A DNA stretch of 39,891 nt from Heyndrickxia camelliae. Lineage in GTDB: Bacteria; Bacillota; Bacilli; Bacillales; Bacillaceae_C. This document shows positions 8,296-15,679 of the stretch, piece by piece. The stretch lies in the NCBI RefSeq assembly GCF_002844575.1, contig NZ_PIQO01000019.1, positions 1-39,891 of the forward strand. The letters are read 5' to 3'. The position numbers and the translations under genes were made by a program. Each line of letters starts with the position of its first letter. Position 1 is the first letter of the stretch. Under the pieces are notes generated by a model. The model worked only from the letters and a program-made list of their open reading frames with translations, was not told where the DNA came from and ran no database searches.

Positions 8296-8570
8296 TAGTC
8301 GTTCCCCCTTTTTTTCTATACATGATAGATGAAGTATGAACTACTGCCTTATGGTCTTTTGTACCCATTTTTACGTTGGGTTGCATATAAATAGAACCAA
8401 ATCAAAAAATATTCATCAATTCCAGCCATACTGTTAATAGCAAACCAAAAATGTAATTTTATCTAATTATTAGTAAATACCGAAATCTATTGAAATAGTA
8501 ATTTTTATCCTCTAAAATAAATGATTGGGATAAAAGTAAAATGTTTCATATTGGTAGAGGGGAAATAGGT

Positions 8571-9563
8571 ATGAAAAAAGGAAAATTAGGATGTTTTGGG
8601 ATTATTGCCGTGATTGTGTTGATCTTTTTCGTATATCATAGTAATCCAAACAGCGAGACAGCAAACACGAAAGTTGCCTCATCCGACACTCACACAGTAA
8701 AAAATCCCGAAAAGCAAACTACTGTTGTTGACAAAGAAGAGAACAATAAAAAAACAGAAGCACCGAAATCTAATGTGAATGGTACCAAAAAGCAGACGGA
8801 GGCGGCAAAATCTCAAAAAACCGTTTCAACTGCAAATACGGTTCCTGTGACACTGACTAGAACGGTAGATGGAGATACTATTAAAGTAATGTATAACGGA
8901 AAGGAAGAAACCGTCCGTTACTTGCTGGTAGATACTCCAGAGGAAAAGAAGCCTGGTACTTGTGTTCAAAATTATGCAGTAAGTGCCTATAATAAAAACA
9001 AACAGCTTGTCAACAGCGGAAAGCTTAGTCTGGAATTTGAGACAAATGGGGATAAACGAGATAAGTATGGCCGCCTCCTTGCATACGTTTTTGTAGATGG
9101 AAAATCAGTGCAAGAGGAATTAATAAAAGATGGGTATGCGCGAGTAGCATATATTTACAATCCGCCATACAAATATTTGTCCAAATATCAAAGCGATGAA
9201 AAAATGGCAGAAAATAAACATCTTAATATTTGGTCTCTAAACGGTTTTGTAACCGATAAAGGGTTCAATGGATGTGCTTCCAAGCAAACAAGCAGCACAA
9301 CCCGCCAATCTGCTCCATCTCATCGCTCAGCATCTTCGAAACATCCAACAAGTTCTGGCGGCAATGCAAACGCTTTTGTAAATAATCCAGCAGACGACAA
9401 AGAAAGCAACCTTAGCTGTAAAGGAAAAATTAAAGGAAACGCCAATAGCAAAATTTATCACATGCCTGGTGATGCCTATTATGACCGGACAAAAGACAAT
9501 ATCGTCTGGTTCTGTACGGAATCCCAAGCTCAGGCTGCAGGATATCGGCATTCAAAGCGATAG
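8571..9563 (+). CDS. Thermonuclease (SNase-like), membrane-anchored or secreted
   Basis: The start is set at ATG 8571 because GAGGGGAA lies 8 nt upstream; the longer frame from 8541 lacks a site. The 330-residue product has an N-terminal hydrophobic segment (about 8-23), a Lys/Thr/Ser-rich linker to about residue 90, and an SNase domain (about 92-222). Catalytic residues match staphylococcal nuclease: VDGDT 99-103, Arg116, Asp121, Glu124 and Arg168. A second low-complexity Ser-rich linker follows. A C-terminal module of about 48 residues (283-330) has KIYHMPG and two Cys (283 and 315) and resembles the small module found at the end of other Bacillus extracellular nucleases. It should degrade DNA or RNA outside the membrane. 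Confidence 0.9.
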   Translation: MKKGKLGCFGIIAVIVLIFFVYHSNPNSETANTKVASSDTHTVKNPEKQTTVVDKEENNKKTEAPKSNVNGTKKQTEAAKSQKTVSTANTVPVTLTRTVDGDTIKVMYNGKEETVRYLLVDTPEEKKPGTCVQNYAVSAYNKNKQLVNSGKLSLEFETNGDKRDKYGRLLAYVFVDGKSVQEELIKDGYARVAYIYNPPYKYLSKYQSDEKMAENKHLNIWSLNGFVTDKGFNGCASKQTSSTTRQSAPSHRSASSKHPTSSGGNANAFVNNPADDKESNLSCKGKIKGNANSKIYHMPGDAYYDRTKDNIVWFCTESQAQAAGYRHSKR

Positions 9564-9570
9564 TAGAATT

Positions 9571-9599
9571 AGTGGAAAGCTATTTTCCACTATTTTTTT
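9571..9599 (+). terminator. Terminator of the thermonuclease gene
   Basis: AGTGGAAA at 9571-9578 pairs perfectly with TTTCCACT at 9584-9591 across a 5-nt loop and is followed by ATTTTTTT. Confidence 0.85.
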
Positions 9600-9994
9600 A
9601 GTCGTTTAAGAAGTTTACATAATAATTTTATTGTAAATTAAATATTCACTTACGCTTTTCGCGGACGCACGGTTTGTTATTTCCATAAAAAACCCAACAC
9701 CCCAAAATGACAACATAGCGATTTAACGGAACCAGCTCCCACCGTTTTATACTTTTTTCTACATGCTGACCAGCTAATCATGATTTTTTCAGTCACTTTT
9801 TCCAAAATCAACATCATTAGAAACCTCTGTCTTCCTCCTTTGTACCACAGCCGTCAACAACACCTCTTTTCCATTAAAACGTAATAATAGATTTTTAAAT
9901 GATAAAATAGTTTATGATTAAACTATTTGACATCTAAATAATCACGTTAAAATATTCGATAGAATCATATTTTAATAATAAAGGAGAAATAAAA
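9600..9994. other. Non-coding region with palindromic promoter of the SDR gene
   Basis: Most of this stretch shows no convincing gene. A 46-codon minus-strand frame (9677-9817) has GAGG near its start, but no recognisable protein. The right end holds the likely promoter described separately. Confidence 0.4.
9905..9955 (+). promoter_or_regulatory. Probable SigA promoter with overlapping palindrome
   Basis: A consensus -35 TTGACA lies at 9927-9932, with AAATAT at 9950-9955 as a -10 after 17 nt. The perfect 9-bp inverted repeat AAATAGTTT (9905-9913) and AAACTATTT (9920-9928) overlaps the -35, the right place for a repressor or activator site. It drives the broken SDR gene. Confidence 0.5.
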
Positions 9995-10796
9995 ATGGGA
10001 CGTGTTCAAGGAAAGGTTGCATTAATTACTGGTGGAGCATCTGGAATCGGCTTGTCTGCAGCAACCATAATGGCAAAAGTAGTTATTGGCGACTTTAATG
10101 TAGTCGGTGCTAAAGAGGCTGCCGCAGCAATTAAGAGACAAGGCGGAGAAGCAGTCGGTATTTTCCTAGACGCTTGCTTACAAAGGGAAATCTATCCAAG
10201 AAGCAATAGAATTCACTGTTAAAACATATGGTGCACTAAATGTACTTTACAATAATGTGGGATTAACTAATCTTCAAAAAGATATAGATGTTGTACATAT
10301 GGATTTAGATGAGTGGGATCGCCTCATGAATGTGAATTTAAAAAGCGTACTTCTTGGAAGCCGCTATGCTATTCCACACATGATAAAAGCTGGAGAAGGA
10401 TCTATCATCAATACTGCATCAATGGCTGCTTTTGCAGGTGATGCAACAAGATTTGCTTATGGAGCTTCCAAGGCCGCTGTTGTAAATCTTACGCGTTATA
10501 TTGCTGCACAATATGGAAAGGACAATATCCGCTGTAATGGTGTCGCACCGGGACTGATTTTAACACCAGCTGCGAAAAATAATCTGCCGCCTGCTGTCTT
10601 AAATATTTTTGAAAAATATTATGCCCTTCCTTACCACGGTGAAGCAGATGATATTGGTTATACCGTGGTATTCCTTGCTTCTGATGAATCAAAATTTATC
10701 ACTGGTCAAACCAGTCAAGTCGAAGGCGGCCATTATATAGCAAACCCAAGTATTGCAGACTTTCAAGAATATATCAACAATCTTCCAGCCAAGTAA
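9995..10796 (+). pseudogene. SDR family oxidoreductase, frameshifted
   Basis: The first part reads GKVALITGGASGIG, the classical SDR cofactor-binding motif, and ends at a stop at 10220-10222 after an out-of-frame tail. From about 10180 another frame resumes the same fold (SIQEAIEFTVKTYGALNVL), then carries NTAS with the catalytic Ser, YGASK with the Tyr and Lys, and the C-terminal LASDESKFITGQ. One net frameshift lies at about 10170-10195. The region after IMAK also seems to lack about four codons: relatives read AKEGAKVVIGD where this has AKVVIGD. Catalytic residues remain, so the loss may be recent, or a sequence error. The start has AAGGAG upstream and a strong terminator follows. Confidence 0.8.
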
Positions 10797-10802
10797 ACAA
10801 GG

Positions 10803-10839
10803 TCCCCTAAGAATTGATGTATTCCTAGGGGATTTTTTT
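10803..10839 (+). terminator. Terminator of the SDR gene
   Basis: TCCCCTAAGAAT pairs with ATTCCTAGGGGA (one mismatch) around a short loop, followed by TTTTTTT on the plus strand. It lies between convergent genes but has no T-run on the minus side. Confidence 0.8.
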
Positions 10840-10847
10840 AAGTTTAC

Positions 10848-11399
10848 TCACTGATTTACTTGTTTAATAAACTCTCTCATGAAACCTGGTAAATCTGGCC
10901 ATGCATGACCGGAGACAAGATTTCCTTCCACATGAAGATGATTTTCAATGTAAGTAGCCCCAACTGCTTCAACATCAGGCTTGCAAGCGATATAAGCGGT
11001 TAATTCTCGGCCTTCCATATATTGCTTAACCGTTGTTAAGATGAGACTTGCGTGGCAAATGGCCCCAACCGGTTTATTCGCCTCAAAAAAATGTGCGACA
11101 ATTCTAGGAACATTCTCATTTAAACGAATATACTCTGGTGCCCTTCCCCCTGGAATAATTAGTCCGTCATATTCTTCCGGATTTACATCTTCAAAAGCAA
11201 TCGTAGACTCAATTAAATACCCTTTGCTCTCTGTATAAGTATCCCAGCCAATAAAATCATGAATAACGGTTTGAAGTTGCTTTTTCGATGGAGCTGCAAT
11301 TTGAACATCATACCCTTCTTCCAAACAGCGAAAATAAGGATAATAGATTTCTAATGCCTCTACCGCATCTCCAGCTAATAGCAATACCTTTTTTGTCAT
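10848..11399 (-). CDS. DJ-1/PfpI family protein
   Basis: This 183-residue member of the DJ-1/ThiJ/PfpI superfamily has a flavodoxin-like fold. The nucleophile-elbow Cys115 lies in VGAICHASL, and the loop IIPGGRAPEY and acidic residues in DAVEALE (11-17) complete the usual site. Relatives include glyoxalase III/deglycase-like enzymes, stress proteins and ThiJ-type proteins, so the exact reaction is open. The start ATG at 11399 is preceded by AGGAGG at close distance. It is probably monocistronic: a minus-strand terminator at 11506-11542 lies between it and the upstream marR gene. Induction by oxidative or carbonyl stress would fit, but is inference. Confidence 0.85.
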   Translation of the reverse strand: MTKKVLLLAGDAVEALEIYYPYFRCLEEGYDVQIAAPSKKQLQTVIHDFIGWDTYTESKGYLIESTIAFEDVNPEEYDGLIIPGGRAPEYIRLNENVPRIVAHFFEANKPVGAICHASLILTTVKQYMEGRELTAYIACKPDVEAVGATYIENHLHVEGNLVSGHAWPDLPGFMREFIKQVNQ

Positions 11400-11505
11400 C
11401 GAAAAAATCCTCCTTTCAAATGATAACCTGACCTAATATTTATATATTCTTGGTAAAAGTTATACTTTCCTCCCGTTTTAAAATTTTTTACATAAAATGC
11501 TTTGC

Positions 11506-11542
11506 AAAGAAAAAGGCGACTGGTAACTATATACCACTCGCC
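11506..11542 (-). terminator. Terminator of the MarR gene
   Basis: On the minus strand GGCGAGTGGTA pairs with TACCAGTCGCC (one mismatch) and is followed by TTTTTCTTT. It lies 135 bp beyond the marR stop codon and isolates it from the DJ-1/PfpI gene. Confidence 0.65.
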
Positions 11543-11676
11543 GTATAGATTCAAACTTAAATAGAACAATCCCCTCATGCAATACATAAAACCATTAATA
11601 GATTACAAGTAATTTCCCCATGCGTTGAAGCGCTTCCTTATTAATTCTCTATGAAATCTCCCCTGTTAGATTTGAG

Positions 11677-12117
11677 TTATTCTTCTGGACATTGCAGTTT
11701 GGATAATACTAGTTTATGCAATCTAAATAAATGCTGAATATCTTCTTCCGGTATTTCTAATAACCCATTAAGCCTAGTCATAGTCGTATTATCAGATGAA
11801 AAAATCGTTTCTAACAACTCTTCCCCTTTTTTGGAGAGAAGAAGGGAAATGGATCTTCTATCTGACGGCGGAACCACTCTTTCAACAAAATTATGTTGAA
11901 CCAATCGTTCCACTACACCGCTTACAGTACTATTCGTAAGCCTTAATTTTTCTGCCAATTCACTTAAACTAATATTAGGATGAAGATGAAGATGAAAAAT
12001 CGTTTTTAATTGGACAACGGTGATGCCATGTTTATCTGCTTCTAGTTTTTCAAGCTTATAAATTGCTTTGTTCACTTCTGAAAAAGATTCCAAGATATCA
12101 TTATTAAATCTATTCAT
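11677..12117 (-). CDS. MarR family transcriptional regulator
   Basis: This 146-residue winged-helix DNA-binding protein probably acts as a homodimer. The helix-turn-helix is in ISLSELAEKLRLTNSTVSGV (about 49-68), followed by the recognition-end helix VERLVQHNFVERV and the family's wing motif PSDRRSISL (about 83-91), whose Asp-Arg pair contacts the minor groove. The length is normal for the family. The start is supported by GAGGGG 6 nt upstream. Targets are unknown. The nearest candidates are its own promoter and the DJ-1/PfpI gene just downstream. The palindrome before the SDR gene has no obvious copy upstream of marR, so no link could be shown. Confidence 0.9.
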   Translation of the reverse strand: MNRFNNDILESFSEVNKAIYKLEKLEADKHGITVVQLKTIFHLHLHPNISLSELAEKLRLTNSTVSGVVERLVQHNFVERVVPPSDRRSISLLLSKKGEELLETIFSSDNTTMTRLNGLLEIPEEDIQHLFRLHKLVLSKLQCPEE

Positions 12118-12373
12118 GTCGGTCCCCTCATTACTATTAATTTACCCCATGACTTTCTATCTATTTTATAAACTTAGAGATTAATCAATAGCTCTCAACA
12201 ACGCATTTCTATTAGAATATAACATAAATTCTCGATCGTTATAACTAGCTGGACCTTCATTTCACATAGAATACAAATAAATAACCGAAGAATACCTCAG
12301 GATAAATGTACTAGGTAATGATATTTAACAAAGCTCATTTATCTTTTATCTCCTTTCGTAATGCAATGATTTC
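12118..12373. other. Upstream region of the MarR gene
   Basis: This AT-rich DNA must hold the minus-strand marR promoter. No clear -35/-10 pair, operator palindrome or gene was recognised. Confidence 0.4.
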
Positions 12374-12469
12374 CTAATTTTGTTTATGCCCCATTTCTTT
12401 TGCTAAAAGAGTAATTATGACAATAATAAAACCAATAAATATGAATATATACTTCCTCTTATAAATCAT
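12374..12469 (-). CDS. Possible 31-aa single-pass membrane peptide
   Basis: An ATG at 12469 opens a 31-codon frame: a basic start (MIYKRK), a strongly hydrophobic run rich in Ile and Phe of about 18 residues, then a polar end (KEMGHKQN). CAAGGG lies 5 nt before the ATG. Topology and charge suit a small membrane peptide, but AT-rich DNA gives such frames easily. It directly follows the remnant frame at 12485-12715 on the same strand, so the two could belong to one old transcript. Confidence 0.3.
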   Translation of the reverse strand: MIYKRKYIFIFIGFIIVIITLLAKEMGHKQN

Positions 12470-12484
12470 AAGTACCCTTGCCCT

Positions 12485-12715
12485 TTATTTTGTTCCCATT
12501 AATACTTGAATGATGATTTTCCACCCATGATATCTCATATGATTGACCATCTTAAAAAATATTTTTCTGACATACATATAGTCTGTAACACTTAAATATT
12601 TCTCTCGAACGTAATCAACCAGTTTCATTTTTAAATCCAATGAAACGAATTCTTCTACTCGTTCTATTCGTTTGGATAATGGTTTAGAAGTATATTCAGT
12701 AAATACAAAAATAAG
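12485..12715 (-). pseudogene. Gene remnant, 76 codons open, no start
   Basis: A frame bounded by stops reads through SKPLSKRIERVEEFVSLDLK, DYVREKYLSVTDYM and FKMVNHMRYHGWKIIIQVL before its TAA. Its composition (charged helices with aromatic residues) looks like true protein. No usable ATG, GTG or TTG with a ribosome binding site precedes it. It is probably the C-terminal remainder of a lost gene. The family is not recognised. Confidence 0.3.
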
Positions 12716-12790
12716 CTAAGTAGTATTTTTATATTGCTCTTCCCTGTCCCAATTCGGGCATTGATTTCATGAGTTTAAAAAGACCACCGT

Positions 12791-12834
12791 AAAAATAGAG
12801 AAAGGCTACTCCATTTTTGCATTAGCCTTTCTCT
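12791..12834 (-). terminator. Terminator of the GNAT gene
   Basis: AGAGAAAGGCTA at 12797-12808 pairs perfectly with TAGCCTTTCTCT at 12823-12834; on the minus strand it is followed by ATTTTT. Confidence 0.75.
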
Positions 12835-12858
12835 GTCCGTTCTTAAACATATTTATAA

Positions 12859-13410
12859 TTAATTCATGGGATTTATAATTCCGTAATATACAATATCTTC
12901 AAAAGCACCGTTTTTACAAACATGGTCTTTTAGCGTTCCTTCGTATTTCATTCCACACTTTTTCATTATCTTTCCAGATGCGGGATTTGATTTAAAATGG
13001 CGTGCATAGACACGATGATAATTCTTCTCTTGAAAAACGAAATCAATCACTGTCTTGGCTGCTTCTGTCCCATAACCATTTCCCCAATATTCTTCCCCAA
13101 TCCAGTAAGCCATTTCGCCATTTCGAAAGGAAGGATGATTGGATATAGCTATAGCACCAAATAATTGTCCCGTATGCTTGTCCGTTATAGCAAATTCATA
13201 CATTTTGTCTAATTCAAAGTTTTGCTCATGATGGGCAAAATCCATGACAGGGCACAATCTAACGTGTAGGGATATGGCAAATTCAATGTGCTTTTATAGA
13301 TATTATAATTTATTGCACATTCTTGCGACATTTTTTGCATCTGATTCATGGAACAGACGTAGAAGTAATCGATCCGTTTCTATCGTTTTTTCTTGTTTGT
13401 TATACAACAT
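12859..13410 (-). pseudogene. GNAT family N-acetyltransferase, two frameshifts
   Basis: The gene starts at ATG 13410, with AGGTGA upstream, and opens with the standard ribosomal-protein-acetylating GNAT beginning IETDRLLLRLF. After CNKL the frame hits TAA (13306-13308). An adjacent frame carries the expected continuation NYNIYKSTLNLPYPYTL and DCALSWI between about 13312 and 13240. Then the first frame resumes with HHEQNFELDKMYEFAITD and runs to the end, including the acetyl-CoA loop YWGNGYGTEAAK and the typical KIMKKCGMKYEGTL. Two opposite indels about 75 bp apart therefore bracket an out-of-frame segment with two stops. About 184 codons were present originally. The gene is inactive unless the read is wrong. 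Confidence 0.85.
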
Positions 13411-13520
13411 TCTCTTCACCTGCCCACGCTTCTCTAACCTCAACTCTTTTTTAACCAAATGTACAATAGTTATCAAATAATTTAAAATAAGCATACAACA
13501 TTTTGCTATTTAGGACTGCA

Positions 13521-13557
13521 AAAGCTTTGCAAATATCTTTCATACTTGCAAAGCTTT
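13521..13557 (-). terminator. Hairpin after the small membrane-protein gene
   Basis: AAAGCTTTGCAA and TTGCAAAGCTTT form a perfect 12-bp stem with a 13-nt loop. On the minus strand only TTTT within the stem end is available, so termination may be weak. It lies 25 bp beyond the stop codon of the 65-aa gene. Confidence 0.55.
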
Positions 13558-13581
13558 CCCACCCTAACCTAGTTCGATTTT

Positions 13582-13779
13582 TTAGATTAAATAAATTCCG
13601 ACTACTATTGCGCCTATTATCACAATAATACCAAGAATAATATACATGAAAAGAATGCGCGTTAAGTTCCCTTTTGTGGCAGTACTATAGTTTGCATCTG
13701 CTTTTCCTGCAACCATTAACGTTCCTACTAATGCTGCAATCCCTACGAAAGCCACTAAAATATAGGCAACCATCATCAT
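13582..13779 (-). CDS. Small two-helix membrane protein, 65 aa
   Basis: The ATG at 13779 is preceded by GGAGGTG 7 nt upstream, a strong site. The product has two membrane helices (about residues 4-24 and 43-63) joined by a polar loop with KADANYSTATKGNLTR, so it is a small inner-membrane hairpin. Similar proteins in Bacillus genomes are, as I recall, annotated as BshB3 (possible contributor to bacillithiol synthesis). That label is from memory and low confidence, as no enzymatic domain is present. It stands alone between the GNAT remnant and the MocR gene on the same strand, with a hairpin downstream. Confidence 0.65.
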   Translation of the reverse strand: MMMVAYILVAFVGIAALVGTLMVAGKADANYSTATKGNLTRILFMYIILGIIVIIGAIVVGIYLI

Positions 13780-13906
13780 TTAGAAACACCTCCACCCAAT
13801 ATGACCAGGCCGAAATTTCATCTTGAAATTCTTTTAATATAATCATAAGGTTGTAATTAATCATTGAAACCATCCAATTCATAAGGAATCTAACCATCCA
13901 CTTTTT

Positions 13907-15341
13907 CTATTTTGCATGTTCGAAAGCACGATATAAACGTTGAATTCCTTGTTGTATCATGGCTTCATCCCTTTTTGAATAAGTAAGACGGATACAACCT
14001 TTTTTTGTACCGAGAGTACTGCCCGGTGCAAAAATTACTCCTTCTTTTATCGAGTTTTCCAGCAGACGATTCTCATTTATATCTTCTTTAAACTGACACC
14101 ACAAATGAATGCCGCCCATTGGAAGATGAAATTCTACCTGATCATGGAAATAATGAGTTAGTTCCTTGGCAATGACATCCCTTCTTCGTTTTAAATAGCT
14201 TCGTACTAGTAAAAGTTGTTCGTCTAAGAATGTGGAACTTAAGAATTGATTTCCAATCCATTGTGAAATAGAAGAATGCCCAAAATCAAATTGCTGCTTC
14301 GCGTCTGCTAGTCGTTCTATTACGGGATTAGGTCCGATAATCCAACCGATTCTTAAACCCGGTGCAGCAATTTTCGATAACGAACTAATATATAAAACAC
14401 TGCCATTCGTATCCATTGATTTCAAAGTGGATGGTTTTTCCTCTGTAAAGGAAATCAAGCTGTATGGATCATCTTCTATGATTGGAATTCCAAATTCAGA
14501 TGAGATATCCAGTAGTTCTTTTCTTTTATGATAAGGCAACAAAGTCCCAGTAGGATTTTGATAAATAGGATTAGTAAATATCATTTTGATTCGATGTTTT
14601 TTATGAAGATCTATAAGTTCTGACGGATCGATTCCATTTTTCCCAACAGACAGATAAAAAACTTTTAGGCCCGCTGTTTTAAAGATAGGTAGACTAAAAC
14701 TATAGGAGGGATTTTCAATTACAACAGCATCTCCGGGTTTTAATAAACACTGTATAATAAGATGAATCGCCTGTTGTGCACCTAACGTGATGAGAATTGA
14801 TTCAGGCTTCGTTTGGATAGTTCGATACTCCCGTACATGATTGGCTATGGTCTGTCGCAATTCCATACTTCCTTGGGGATGGTCATATCCTAAGTTCCCT
14901 GTAAACTCCACATTGGATAACGTCTTCTTTATGAAGTCATTAGGAAATAGATCGGCAGATAACTCCCCGCTCGCGAGATTAATAAGATGACTTTCCTCCG
15001 TTTCTTTTCTAATCCTTTGCATGACAGGAATATTCGGCAAGAACGTCCCAGCCTCAATGTATCGATTCCAGCTTGGAATCCGCTTTTTCGTTAGCCCCCC
15101 AAATATCCCTGCTAATGATGGTTCCACTGCCCTTCTTACGCTCGACTAGTCCATTCGCTTCTAGTTCTGCATAAGCTGAAACAATAGTACTGCGATTTAC
15201 ACCATACCTTTTAGCTAAGTTTCTTTCAGAAGGCAGCGGCTTGTCCACTGGAAACGTACCATCTGTTATACCATTTTCAATATACTCAGCAATTTGCTTG
15301 TATATTGGTTTCTTCATGTTTCTATCCGGCTTCCAATCCAT
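13907..15341 (-). pseudogene. MocR-type regulator (GntR-HTH plus aminotransferase), frameshifted
   Basis: The N-terminal part (from ATG 15341) is a GntR winged helix: PIYKQIAEYIENGI, LPSERNLAKRYGVNRSTI and GLVERKKGSGT. The C-terminal part (ending 13907) is a fold-type I aminotransferase domain with TNPIYQNPTG and the PLP lysine in SLSK, as in GabR and PdxR. The frames break at a run of six G (plus strand CCCCCC, 15095-15100). With five G the text reads DIWGLTKKRIPSWNRY, the natural linker. So a single +1 in a homopolymer separates DNA binding from effector sensing. Together the parts make the usual MocR length of about 475 aa. The target is unknown, and no pdx or gab genes lie nearby. Confidence 0.88.
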
Positions 15342-15679
15342 TTATCTTTCCTTCTTCCGATATAGTTGAAAAATAGCATCTATATTGATTGTAACGGAAA
15401 TAGTGAGTGATAATACTATCATTTTTGTCTACATTTTTACAGAGCTTTTCTTCATCATTGCATCCTCCAGTGATACCCACCTTCATTCCTTGATTATAGA
15501 TGGAAAAACCATCCTACTTTCTTCCTTATTTTCTTTCATCCTACATAACTTTTTTACCTATGCATACAGTTGTAGTAATTGGGTAAGCAAGCTTTTGAAT
15601 AATGATTAAGGAGGGAACTATAATCTGAATCCAAAGTAATACTGTATGGCCTATTTTCCACAAAATCGGAGGGGAAAAG
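15342..15679. other. Divergent intergenic region, MocR and nagZ
   Basis: No gene is supported here; a 74-codon TTG-start frame on plus lacks a ribosome binding site and resembles nothing known. A small palindrome, TGATA (15408-15412) and TATCA (15417-15421), lies about 65 bp before the MocR start and could be a regulator site. The nagZ ribosome binding site GGAGGGG is at the right end. Confidence 0.4.

Noticed and set aside
9677-9817. 46-codon minus-strand frame with GAGG upstream
   Set aside because: The text is Lys/Cys-rich without a recognisable pattern and it lies in the promoter region of the SDR gene.
11396-11587. 63-codon minus-strand frame between marR and the DJ-1/PfpI gene
   Set aside because: It spans the marR terminator and the DJ-1/PfpI ribosome binding site, so it is not a gene.
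15385-15609. 74-codon frame upstream of nagZ
   Set aside because: It has a TTG start without a ribosome binding site and low-complexity hydrophobic text in an AT-rich promoter region.
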